Source: an uncultured Porphyromonas sp.
GTDB lineage: Bacteria > Bacteroidota > Bacteroidia > Bacteroidales > Porphyromonadaceae
NCBI RefSeq assembly: GCF_938039215.1
Contig: NZ_CALHVI010000014.1
Coordinates: forward strand, 1-19,383
Direction of reading: 5' to 3'
DNA length: 19,383 nt
Position 1 is the stretch's first letter. Each line of letters starts with the position of its first letter. Under the pieces are notes generated by a model. The model had not been told where the DNA came from. It ran no database searches and was given only the letters and a program-made list of their open reading frames with translations. Made by a program: the position numbers and the translations under genes. Below are positions 1 through 7,375 of the stretch, one piece after another.

Positions 1-652
1 AGAGTTCGCTAAGGCTGACACTTAGGATCTGGAACTGATCCTTAGGCTTATCCTTGTTGATCTCTGAGGTCGTAGCTGACTCGATGAAATCAAGCTTCTG
101 TGCGAAGGTCAGTGTCTTGCTACGTATAGCTCCGAGCAAGAGATCGATCCGCTCCTGAAGAGCCTTCTGTGGGTCATGTATCTCCTTCGTGATCTGATCC
201 AGCTTATCCGAGAGCGTCCCGCCTAGCTTGTCGATAGCTTCAGCGATCATCCCTACGAGCTCCGACTGCTTCTTCATGTGCTTGTCAATAGCCTCAGCGA
301 TCGCGACGAGCTTGCTCTTCAGCACGAGCGTCTGTGACTCGATGGCAGCGGCGATGGCAGCAAGCTTGGTCTCAAGAGTCTTGTTGACATCCCCTAGTAC
401 ATCGAGGATGGCTTTTAGCTTGGTAGCTTGGTCCGTATTCATCTTGTCGATCGCCCCAGCGAGCTCCAGGATGGCTTTTTCGTCCTTGAGAGCACCGTTA
501 TTGATGGCTTCTATCACCTTGGTGAAGTCATTGGTCACGGTGACCTCCATATTATAGTCGACCTCGGGCGAATCCTCCTGACAAGAAGTGAAGGAGGCGG
601 GTACTGCTAGCAGCAGTGCGAGGGCAACGAGGGGTCTAAGTATTCGTTTCAT
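1..652 (-). CDS. Coiled-coil SPII lipoprotein, partial (3' end beyond left edge)
   Basis: An open frame runs without a stop from the ATG at 652 to the window edge, giving at least 217 residues. The N-terminus is a lipoprotein signal: two basic residues, a hydrophobic stretch to about residue 20, then FTSC with the lipidated Cys at 24. From about residue 37 on it is almost entirely heptad-like helix rich in Ala, Leu, Ile and Lys, so an elongated coiled coil anchored at the outer membrane or cell surface is likely. It aligns without gaps to the next gene upstream (757-2208) over nearly the whole visible length. Shared segments include VTNDF, EAINNG, TKLAAI and KLGGTL. The two are therefore tandem duplicates. 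The gene lies 104 bp downstream of its paralogue and is probably the third or fourth gene of an operon starting near 3940. The C-terminal domain is not visible. Function unknown. Confidence 0.85.
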   Translation of the reverse strand, partial: MKRILRPLVALALLLAVPASFTSCQEDSPEVDYNMEVTVTNDFTKVIEAINNGALKDEKAILELAGAIDKMNTDQATKLKAILDVLGDVNKTLETKLAAIAAAIESQTLVLKSKLVAIAEAIDKHMKKQSELVGMIAEAIDKLGGTLSDKLDQITKEIHDPQKALQERIDLLLGAIRSKTLTFAQKLDFIESATTSEINKDKPKDQFQILSVSLSEL

Positions 653-710
653 GATGATGTCTATTGTTAATAGGATATACCTAAGGCATATATTTAGCTT
701 GACCGCTTAC

Positions 711-736
711 CCCACCCGCCGTGTGGGGCGGGTGGG
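711..736 (-). terminator. GC-rich hairpin between the two paralogous lipoprotein genes
   Basis: A perfect 10-bp inverted repeat, CCCACCCGCC at 711-720 and GGCGGGTGGG at 727-736, has a 6-nt loop. It begins 21 bp after the stop codon of the upstream lipoprotein gene. No T-run follows on the minus strand, so it may be a partial terminator, a processing site or an mRNA-stabilising hairpin that lowers expression of the downstream copy, rather than a classical intrinsic terminator. Confidence 0.5.
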
Positions 737-756
737 AGTGAGGGATGCTGCTGGTG

Positions 757-2208
757 CTACTTGGTGCGTACAGGTCGTATGGAGAGACCAAGGTAGCGAG
801 GACCGTTCCCATCTCCAGGATTTTCGTCGAAGGAAGGTATGCAGACTAGGGCTTGAGAGTTCACTTCGTATTCTACTCGAGCATCAATCTCATTGCTCCA
901 GAAAGCAAGCGTTTCGGTTAGGTGGTCTACCTTATCGCCATCACGATATCCTGAGAAGCTTAGGGTAATCGTCTTCCCTGTGAGCTTGCTTGTACCGACG
1001 AGGCATCTGACATCATTGATATTCTTCAGCTCCCAAGTACAGTTATCACAGAGCTCCTTGACTTCTTCGATGGTGGGCATGCGCCACTTACCACCGAGCT
1101 TTGCCTTGACTACATCATCTTCTTCATCGAGGTACTTCTTGTTGTCCATGGGACCCACACCTCCCCAGTAGCTCTCATGGATGCAGTACTTCGTTAAGAG
1201 GTACTTATTGGGGTCGGCATCTGAAGGTCTGGCGAACTTGTAGGTAGACCAGTCGTAGACTTCCTTGGTCTTTAACTCACCCCAAGCGTAATAGTCACCG
1301 AATTCGAGAGGAGTTGCAGCTCCGAGGTAGGTGTCAGACCACTCGACACTGAGACCGAGATCAATGACCTCAGGGGTAGGTACGGTATTATTGATCTTGG
1401 CGATCAGCTCATCGAGCTTCTTGAGGATCTCGGCAAGGGCCTGAGCAGCCTCTGCCTTCCCTGCCCGTACTTCTCCGAGGAGGGTATTCACCGTAGTGGC
1501 AAGTGTCTCGAGTTGCTCGAGGATCTTTCCCTGAGCCTGACCATTGGCCTTGACTTGCTTGAGGAGCTCTTGCATCGCTGTGTCTAGAGCCCCAAGTCGT
1601 TCCTTGATGGTAGCCGTCTCAGTCTCTAGAAGAGCCTTGATCGTACTGAGCTTACCGCTTAGGTTGATCGTCTGGGCATCGATCGTAGCTAGGATGAGGT
1701 TGAGCTTCTCCTGAAGCGACTTCTCCTTACTATTGATAGCTGCTTGGATCTGCTCCAGTCTCTGGGCGAGTGTCCCGCCGAGCTTCTCGATGGCCTGAGT
1801 GATCTTCTTCACAGCCTCCTCTTGATTGAGCATGTGGTCACTGATGGCCTTTGCGATGACCTCTAGCTTATCCTCCAGGAGGAGCTTCTGGGATGCGATA
1901 GCCGCCTCGATGGCAGCGAGCTTCGTATCCAGAGTGTTATTGACCGAGCCGAGGACCTTGAGGATCTCGCCAAGTATTTCGGTATGGCTCCCGTTCATGC
2001 GGTTGATGGCTTCGGTGATCTTCTTGATGGCCTCTTCACGCTTGAGGTTACCGTTGTTGATCGCCTCCACTACAGCAGAGAAGTCATTGGTCACTGAGAC
2101 CCTTGTCGTATGAGTGATACTTGGTGCATCCTCCCGACACGAGGAGAAGGAGACTGGTAGTGCCGTAAGCAGAGCCAGAGCAACAAGTGATTTGAGTATT
2201 CGTTTCAT
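757..2208 (-). CDS. Coiled-coil lipoprotein with C-terminal FISUMP-like domain
   Basis: This 483-residue protein starts with a lipoprotein signal (FSSC, Cys 24). Residues about 38-275 form a long Ala/Leu/Lys-rich coiled coil with internal repeats; for example EEAIKKITEAI near residue 58 recurs as EEAVKKITQAI near 130. A Thr/Pro linker (about 275-280) leads into a C-terminal domain of about 200 residues. Its hallmarks are VIDLGLSVEW, YYAWGE, WRMPT, a FWSNE-type segment and a final SIRPV, which match the Fibrobacter succinogenes major paralogous (FISUMP) domain common on Bacteroidales surface lipoproteins. I infer a stalk with a globular head exposed at the surface. The start is 25 bp after the OmpA-family stop, so the two are cotranscribed. 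It is the tandem paralogue of the gene ending at the left edge. Ligand unknown. Confidence 0.88.
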   Translation of the reverse strand: MKRILKSLVALALLTALPVSFSSCREDAPSITHTTRVSVTNDFSAVVEAINNGNLKREEAIKKITEAINRMNGSHTEILGEILKVLGSVNNTLDTKLAAIEAAIASQKLLLEDKLEVIAKAISDHMLNQEEAVKKITQAIEKLGGTLAQRLEQIQAAINSKEKSLQEKLNLILATIDAQTINLSGKLSTIKALLETETATIKERLGALDTAMQELLKQVKANGQAQGKILEQLETLATTVNTLLGEVRAGKAEAAQALAEILKKLDELIAKINNTVPTPEVIDLGLSVEWSDTYLGAATPLEFGDYYAWGELKTKEVYDWSTYKFARPSDADPNKYLLTKYCIHESYWGGVGPMDNKKYLDEEDDVVKAKLGGKWRMPTIEEVKELCDNCTWELKNINDVRCLVGTSKLTGKTITLSFSGYRDGDKVDHLTETLAFWSNEIDARVEYEVNSQALVCIPSFDENPGDGNGPRYLGLSIRPVRTK

Positions 2209-2233
2209 AATGCTATTAGGATGCTAAGGGTGA

Positions 2234-3574
2234 TTACTTCTTGATGGAGAGGGTGACGCGTCGACCTTCAGCAGTAGGCTTACCATTACGTTCGCCGATA
2301 GCTAGCTGAGGGTTGAGATCATCGGCAGCGAAGCCTTCGAGTAGGAGGACACGGACGACTTCCTTCAAGCGACGGGTAGAGAGCTGCTGGTTGTAGTCGG
2401 TAGCACCAGGTGTACTAGCTTCGGCTAGCAGTTCGATCTTCTGCCCCTGAGCACTGCGGGCGAACTCCTTGAGGCGCTCCAGCTCGACACGGCTGATCAT
2501 GTAGCTGTCGTGAGCGAACTGTACGAAGTGTGCTGGCTGTGCTACGCCTGCTCCTGCCTCGCTGCAGTCAGCTAGACGACGCTCTAGGTCGGCGCAGAGA
2601 CGCTCTGCTTCGGCACGAGCTTGTGCTTCACGGTCGGCACGAGCTTCGGCATCACGAGCAGCCTGCTGGAGGGCATTGATCTGGTCATTGAGCACAGAGA
2701 TCTGCTCGCCGTAGTACTTCTTCAGGTGATATGCTTCGCTGTGGACGAAGTTGTAGCGGAGCGTTGCAAGACCGAAGATGAGGTTCTTCGGAGAGATATC
2801 CTTACGATCTAGGATCCAGTCCATCTCACCCTTCAGCCCGATGTTGAACTGTCGGGATACATCGGCTTCGATATGTAGCGAAGCGGGGATATAGAAGCTC
2901 TGATAGTCTTCGTGACGGTTCTTTGTCTTGACACGACCTGAGAAGGTCAGAGCACCCTCATTGCTGATGCTCGTCCCGTCATAGAGGGGGATGGTCTTAC
3001 CGCCTTGGGTAAGGGTATTGTTCAGCAGGAAGGAGTATTCGTTGCCTTGCGCATAGGTGTAGCCTACACCCGTACCAAGCCAGATGTTGAACCACTGAGC
3101 ACCACGGCGAGGCCAGAGCTCCATGAAGTTGAAGCCGAGACCTAGCTTAGCGTTGTGGAAGTTCATCAGATAGTTGCCATAGACCTTGATAGGCATCTCC
3201 CTAGTGGCGAGACTCGTCACACGCTGCTCACGACGATAGCGTGACCATAGATATTCGGCTCCTACACGGATCCAAGGACGGATGGTGAAGTCGATACCTC
3301 CCCCAAGGGCGGGAGCTTGCTTGTAGCTGCGCTTGGCATTGAGGCTGGGGTACCACACATCGGTAGCCCAAGAGAGGCCTCCTTGGGTGAAGATGCTCCA
3401 CGTATTCGTGCGTAGCTCGCTGTTGAGAGCTCGGGGCATCTGAGGAGCTCCTTGGTCCATCGTCTGCGCTTGGGAGCTAACAGCTACGACCAGAGAGCAG
3501 AGTGCGGTGAAGCCTACGCGCACCCATCGGTCACTGAGTGACTGGATGAGGCGATTTGCTCGTTGTTTGTTCAT
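2234..3574 (-). CDS. OmpA-family outer-membrane protein (beta-barrel, coiled coil, OmpA-like domain)
   Basis: This 446-residue protein has an SPI signal peptide, with likely cleavage after SQA at residue 36. Residues about 50-285 alternate aromatic and polar residues and contain phrases such as WIRVGAEYLWSRY and LGLGFNFMELWP, typical of an outer-membrane barrel. Residues about 290-340 are a charged Ala/Glu/Arg coiled coil (LNDQINALQQA onward). Residues about 350-446 form an OmpA-like domain; YNQQLSTRRL matches the conserved N-x2-LS-x2-R part. The usual peptidoglycan-binding Asp in the GHTD-like segment is not evident (AEAST instead), so cell-wall binding may be altered. The family normally tethers the outer membrane to peptidoglycan. 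It is probably the second gene of the minus-strand operon and lies directly upstream of the two coiled-coil lipoproteins, which suggests a shared envelope role. Confidence 0.88.
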   Translation of the reverse strand: MNKQRANRLIQSLSDRWVRVGFTALCSLVVAVSSQAQTMDQGAPQMPRALNSELRTNTWSIFTQGGLSWATDVWYPSLNAKRSYKQAPALGGGIDFTIRPWIRVGAEYLWSRYRREQRVTSLATREMPIKVYGNYLMNFHNAKLGLGFNFMELWPRRGAQWFNIWLGTGVGYTYAQGNEYSFLLNNTLTQGGKTIPLYDGTSISNEGALTFSGRVKTKNRHEDYQSFYIPASLHIEADVSRQFNIGLKGEMDWILDRKDISPKNLIFGLATLRYNFVHSEAYHLKKYYGEQISVLNDQINALQQAARDAEARADREAQARAEAERLCADLERRLADCSEAGAGVAQPAHFVQFAHDSYMISRVELERLKEFARSAQGQKIELLAEASTPGATDYNQQLSTRRLKEVVRVLLLEGFAADDLNPQLAIGERNGKPTAEGRRVTLSIKK

Positions 3575-3676
3575 GTCTGTTTGTAGTTAAATAGAGTTGA
3601 TGGTATGTTATCTTGTCTTCAGGCCCTGCTACCACTTGTGGTGGGGTAGTAGAGCGGGGATTCTGCGGGAAGTACC

Positions 3677-3910
3677 TCAAGAGTCACTACTCGGAGGTGG
3701 GGTAGATGGAGGAGGATCGAGACCCTTAGTCTCGGTCCCCTCCTCGGGAAGCTGTCCTCGGGATGCTTGACCCATCGGAGCCACTCCCCGACGATCGAGT
3801 TCGTCACGCACGATCTCTCGTATCGTATCGAGGAGCGTAAAGCGATCCTCAGAGTACTGCATGCTCCGTCTTTGTTTGTCGGTCGGAGTACCGTCTTCGT
3901 GTCGCTTCAT
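3677..3910 (-). CDS. Small charged hypothetical protein
   Basis: This 77-residue frame has no signal peptide or membrane segment. It shows a charged N-terminal helix (about residues 18-42, containing DTIREIVRDELDRR) and a Pro/Ser-rich tail. I do not recognise a family. Its start is about 28 nt from the predicted transcription start of a TAnnTTTG promoter (3944-3951), and it precedes the OmpA-family gene by 102 bp, so it could be the first gene of that operon. That gap contains a small inverted repeat (ACCAC/GTGGT at 3631-3642). An overlapping frame at 3619-3807 in another register looks less protein-like (Arg/Pro/Leu-rich, no clear start). A protein is likely but unproven. Confidence 0.5.
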   Translation of the reverse strand: MKRHEDGTPTDKQRRSMQYSEDRFTLLDTIREIVRDELDRRGVAPMGQASRGQLPEEGTETKGLDPPPSTPPPSSDS

Positions 3911-3943
3911 AGTGCGTTGGTGATTATGCTATGACTTCTGGTG

Positions 3944-3951
3944 CAAAGCTA
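3944..3951 (-). promoter_or_regulatory. Bacteroidetes -7 box for the small protein / OmpA operon
   Basis: The minus strand reads TAGCTTTG, a perfect match to the Bacteroidetes TAnnTTTG -7 element. It would start transcription near 3938, about 28 nt before the ATG at 3910. I see no good TTG -33 element at the usual 19-21 nt distance, so the promoter may need an activator. Confidence 0.45.
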
Positions 3952-3981
3952 AGGAGAGAAGTTGGGAGGTTCCCTGTCGAA

Positions 3982-4046
3982 TTCAGACAAAAAACTACTG
4001 ATTTCGGACATTCTTATTCTTCGGGACTTATCATTATCGGACATTC
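3982..4046. promoter_or_regulatory. Cluster of TTCGGACA-like direct repeats, candidate regulator sites
   Basis: TTCAGACA (3982-3989), TTCGGACA (4003-4010) and ATCGGACA (4036-4043) are direct repeats; the last two share the exact 10-mer TCGGACATTC. A diverged TTCGGGAC lies at 4020-4027. The starts of the three main copies are 21 and 33 bp apart, close to whole helical turns. They sit about 35-100 bp upstream of the minus-strand -7 box at 3944-3951, where an activator would bind. The assignment is inference. Confidence 0.4.
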
Positions 4047-4172
4047 ATTGGGTGTAGTTGTTTGTTTGATAGATGGTTAGTGGTGATAGGTTGGGTGAAA
4101 AGACACCGATCCTATCCGATCAGTTACATACATCTTCATGCGCTTCACCCGACCTGTTTGGGGTACAGATAT

Positions 4173-4300
4173 ACCCATGGTGGGTCGCCTTTGTTACCCA
4201 TGATGGGTCGTCTTGGTTACCCATGATGGGTCGTCTTGGTTACCCATGATGGGTCGCCTTTGTTACCCATGATGGGTCGTCTTGGTTACCCATCATGGGT
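4173..4300. repeat. Tandem array of six 13-bp palindromes at exact 23-bp period
   Basis: Six units start at 4173, 4196, 4219, 4242, 4265 and 4288. The middle four read ACCCATGATGGGT, a perfect 6-1-6 palindrome; the first is ACCCATGGTGGGT and the last ACCCATCATGGGT. The spacers are 10 bp and of two kinds, CGCCTTTGTT and CGTCTTGGTT, with a divergent spacer after the last copy. The array lies in the divergent region between the surface-protein operon and the hybrid kinase gene, about 175 bp from the kinase start. Possible roles are a multi-site operator, a variable-number repeat that tunes spacing, or part of a minisatellite-bearing element. It is not a CRISPR: spacers are too short and repeat themselves. 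The same architecture recurs at 10967-11048. Confidence 0.9.
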
Positions 4301-4476
4301 AGCACTTTCTCCCTACTGATGGCTCCCACCTACGATCTACATTGGGTCGCTCTTAGAGGCCTATCGTATGTGGGGTGAGAGACTTTTATTATTTTCGCAA
4401 GAGGAAACAGCAAACGCTCTAGATATAAGTATATATTAGTCTCTACAGCTCTTCCCCTATATCAGATCTCATCGCT

Positions 4477-6423
4477 ATGAGTCATCACCGATCGGCCCTC
4501 GAGCCATCTATCCCATCCGTAGGTATGCCACGGATCCTTGATCTCTGCCTATCCTCTATGTTTTGGATGAAAGACTGCCTTTCACGCTGGAGCTTGGGGG
4601 GCTGGATCTTTCCTCTTCTCTGCTTCCTCTCCTTAGCTTCGTGCGGAGAGCGATCGGGTGTATCCTCAGCCTCTATAGGCTCGGGTAGCACTCCCACAGC
4701 TTTCTCTCTGTACCATCTGATTCTTTTCGTAGGGATCATCTTGACGGTGGCTCTGCTCATCGTCGTCATCTCGCTGATCTATCTGGGGCGCGTACGTTGT
4801 CGCAATCACCTTGCGCTCCAGCGAATCTTGGCCCTTCGAGAGACCTTCTTCACACATATCACCCATGAGCTTCGCACTCCACTTACCCTCATCCTAGGAC
4901 TCAGTCATGACCTGCAGAAGCCAGAGGTCGAAGAAGAGGTGAGGGATAAGGCTCAGGTCATAGAGCGTCAGGGCAAAGGTCTCCTTCACCTCATCAACCA
5001 GCTCCTAGATATCAGCAAAGTGGAGTCAGCCTTTGGAGAGCCAGACTGGTGCAATGGCGACATCACCGCCTACTTCATGATGCTCGTAGAGAGCTGGCGT
5101 GAGTATGCACGTCACCAAGGTGTCGAGCTGCAGTTCTTTGTCCAAGAGCCCGTGGTGATGGACTTTGTACCCGACTACATGAGCAAGGTGATGAACAATC
5201 TGCTCTCCAATGCCTTCAAGTTCACCCCTCAGTCTGGTCACGTGTGTCTATCGATGCACCGATCGGGCGATCAACTTCTCGTAGATCTATCGGATACGGG
5301 TCGGGGAATGGATGAGGAGACGATACAGCGTATCTTCGAGCCCTTCTACCAAGCAAAGAGCGAGACTAGAAGTGCCGGTGCAGGTGTGGGTATGGTTCTC
5401 GTCAAGCAGATCATGACCACTATCGGAGGACGTATCACTGTGGAGAGTAAAGAGGGGAAGGGGACGACTTTCCATCTCACTATGCCCATTCATCATCGGG
5501 CGAAGCGACAGATCTCTCCCGCAGAGGTGGAGATGACACCTCAGCTCCCAGACTCCTCTACCAACGCTGTCGATAGCGAGAAGGTTGACAGCGAGCAGCG
5601 TCTGCTCATCATCGAGGATAACCGAGATATAGCGGCCTATATCGCCTCTCAGTTCTCCAGTCAGTATGAGATCTCTTATGCTTATGATGGTAGGGAGGGG
5701 CTGATGAAAGCCCTAGAACTGGTGCCTAATCTCATCATCACCGATCTGATGATGCCCTCCATGGATGGTCTCGAGCTATGCCGACACATCCGGAGCAATG
5801 AGATCATCAATCATATACCCATCATCGTCGTGACGGCGAAGATCTCCGAAGAGGAACGTATCGCAGGGATCGAGGCGGGGGCAGATGCTTACCTTGCTAA
5901 GCCCTTCAGTGGCGATGAGCTACGCACCCGAGTGGAGAAGCTACTTGCTGGGCGACGGATGCTGCAGGAGAAGTTCTTAGCCATGGCGGTCAAGGGTAAA
6001 GAGCGGGAGAAGCCTCTAGAGGAAAAGGATGCCGATCTTCGTCCAGACACCGATACCTGCCAAGAGGAGGATCTGCGCTTCTTGGATAAGGTATCCGACT
6101 TCGTCTATATGCAGCTCAGTCGCAATAAGGAGGTGAGTGTCGCAACGATCGCCTTCTCCATGTGCATGAGTAGTAGACAGCTCCACCGCAAGATCCATGC
6201 GCTGACGGGCTATCCCCCCTCGGGCTATATCCAGCGACTCAAGATCAAGAAGGCTTGCAACCTCCTGGATAAGGATACAATGATCAGCTTCGTCGAGGTG
6301 GCTGACCAGTGTGGCTTCGATACCTATCCCAACTTCGTGCGAGCCTTCAAGAACGTGCGAGGTATGACCCCTACGGAGTATCGGAAGAAGATGCTCCATC
6401 CCGACTACGATAAGCAAATCTAG
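4477..6423 (+). CDS. Compact hybrid histidine kinase / response regulator with AraC output
   Basis: A 648-residue protein with all two-component parts in one chain. Residues about 41-56 are hydrophobic and end in LASC; residues 79-104 form a clear transmembrane helix. HisKA follows, with the phospho-acceptor His 130 in ITHELRTP. The HATPase domain has an N box (Asn 241/Asn 245), DTGRGM at 273-278, FEPFY at 287-291 and GAGVGM at 301-306. The receiver spans about 375-490 with Asp 381, phospho-acceptor Asp 423 (ITDLMMP), Thr 453 and Lys 475. An AraC-type DNA-binding domain occupies about 545-640 and ends with the GMTPTEYRKK signature. Only about 20 residues lie between the hydrophobic segments, so the beta-propeller sensor of typical Bacteroidales hybrids is absent. 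Met 31 could be the true start, giving a lipoprotein-like leader. The target is unknown; the SusC operon at 11686 or the neighbouring surface-protein operon are candidates. A hairpin terminator lies at 6545-6586. Confidence 0.93.
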   Translation: MSHHRSALEPSIPSVGMPRILDLCLSSMFWMKDCLSRWSLGGWIFPLLCFLSLASCGERSGVSSASIGSGSTPTAFSLYHLILFVGIILTVALLIVVISLIYLGRVRCRNHLALQRILALRETFFTHITHELRTPLTLILGLSHDLQKPEVEEEVRDKAQVIERQGKGLLHLINQLLDISKVESAFGEPDWCNGDITAYFMMLVESWREYARHQGVELQFFVQEPVVMDFVPDYMSKVMNNLLSNAFKFTPQSGHVCLSMHRSGDQLLVDLSDTGRGMDEETIQRIFEPFYQAKSETRSAGAGVGMVLVKQIMTTIGGRITVESKEGKGTTFHLTMPIHHRAKRQISPAEVEMTPQLPDSSTNAVDSEKVDSEQRLLIIEDNRDIAAYIASQFSSQYEISYAYDGREGLMKALELVPNLIITDLMMPSMDGLELCRHIRSNEIINHIPIIVVTAKISEEERIAGIEAGADAYLAKPFSGDELRTRVEKLLAGRRMLQEKFLAMAVKGKEREKPLEEKDADLRPDTDTCQEEDLRFLDKVSDFVYMQLSRNKEVSVATIAFSMCMSSRQLHRKIHALTGYPPSGYIQRLKIKKACNLLDKDTMISFVEVADQCGFDTYPNFVRAFKNVRGMTPTEYRKKMLHPDYDKQI

Positions 6424-6544
6424 TAGCCCGCCTTCGCTACGAGGGTTAGTGCACTTCCTTTGCTCTTAGGCTCCCTCTTGTCTTACCCCTTATGGACTAT
6501 CCTTTTCTCTCACATTGATTGCTCATGAGGCTTTCCTTATAGCA

Positions 6545-6586
6545 AAAGAACGCCTTCCTCTGCTTCTGCAGGGGAAGGCGTTCTTT
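6545..6586. terminator. Strong bidirectional hairpin terminator
   Basis: A near-perfect 19-bp stem (6545-6563 with 6568-6586, one G-T pair) closes on a 4-nt TTCT loop. It lies between the convergent hybrid-kinase and LuxR genes. The arms end in AAAG and CTTT, so each strand has T residues at the 3' side; the minus strand continues TTTTGC. It probably terminates both genes. Confidence 0.8.
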
Positions 6587-6686
6587 GTATATGATATGCG
6601 GGGCTTACCGAGTGATGGAGGAGAGTCTTTCGCTTTCTTCTACCACTTCTCTTTCATGCGCTCCTTCTCTCGTTCGCTACTGATCG

Positions 6687-7298
6687 CTAGAGGTCTTGCT
6701 TGATGTCCTCAAGCTCGACGAGCTTGTTCATGATCGCATAGATCGTCAGACCGCTGGGGCTATGGATCTGTAGCTTCTTGGAGATATTACGTCGGTGCGT
6801 GATGACGGTGTGGGTGGAGAGGTAAAGCTGACCAGCGATCTCCTTATTCGTCATCCCCTTGACGACGCAGATGATGATCTCACGTTCACGAGGTGTGAGC
6901 GCTTGCGAATCGGGGGTGAGTGGGGTAGCCGCAGATTCGTTCTGTAGTAGCTGATCGATCGTCTCCGAGATCTGCAGAGGGGTGTCGGCAAGATGAATGA
7001 CCCCATCGAACTCCTTGAGGAGGCTCGGGTCATAGGCTCCGTAGCACAGAGCGATGATCTTGGTGTGCTCGGGGAGATGGGGTAGGGCAAGGCGGGGTGA
7101 AGGACCCGTGAGTAGCGGATTGATGATGAAGATGTCCGCAGAGATGACCGTAGCGACATCCTGCCACTCACGGCGGTTCTCATCGATCAGATAGATGATC
7201 TGAGCCTTGTAATGAAGGAGCTTGCGTAGCTGAGCCTCTAGTCCTGACCGGACAATAGCAGTGGGCTCGGCGACGGCTATCTTGATAGGAGTAACCAT
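6687..7298 (-). CDS. LuxR-type transcriptional regulator with degenerate receiver
   Basis: This 203-residue protein has a NarL/FixJ layout. Residues 1-120 resemble a receiver, but the position expected to hold the phospho-acceptor Asp is Asn 60 (IFIINPLL), and the acidic pair near residue 11 is reduced to a single Glu. Residues about 134-197 form a LuxR helix-turn-helix: LTPRERE at 134-140, then GMTNKEIAGQLYLSTHTV and the recognition helix. It may act without phosphorylation or read another signal. It lies 77 bp downstream of the hemerythrin-domain gene on the same strand, a pairing I recall from other Bacteroidales, so a role in oxygen or nitrosative stress is plausible but inferred. The gap contains a small hairpin (7350-7372). 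Confidence 0.85.
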   Translation of the reverse strand: MVTPIKIAVAEPTAIVRSGLEAQLRKLLHYKAQIIYLIDENRREWQDVATVISADIFIINPLLTGPSPRLALPHLPEHTKIIALCYGAYDPSLLKEFDGVIHLADTPLQISETIDQLLQNESAATPLTPDSQALTPREREIIICVVKGMTNKEIAGQLYLSTHTVITHRRNISKKLQIHSPSGLTIYAIMNKLVELEDIKQDL

Positions 7299-7349
7299 GG
7301 GTCTATATCATGGGGGAATGAAATCAAGGGGGAGAGTACGATCACGTAT

Positions 7350-7372
7350 GCTCTAGAGAGGTAGCCTAGAGC
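7350..7372 (-). terminator. Short hairpin between hemerythrin and LuxR genes
   Basis: GCTCTAG (7350-7356) and CTAGAGC (7366-7372) form a 7-bp stem starting 3 bp after the stop of the hemerythrin-domain gene. There is no T-run, so it is probably an attenuating or processing hairpin rather than a full terminator. Confidence 0.35.
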
Positions 7373-7375
7373 AGA

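Noticed and set aside
588..968. Open frame of 126 codons on the plus strand
   Set aside because: Antisense to the two lipoprotein genes and across the hairpin; no protein-like features.
4173..4300. CRISPR array
   Set aside because: Repeats are only 13 bp, intervals are 10 bp and two interval sequences recur, and there are no cas genes; this is a palindromic minisatellite.
6515..6703. Open frame of 62 codons on the plus strand
   Set aside because: It covers the terminator hairpin and the 3' end of the LuxR gene on the other strand; chance ORF.
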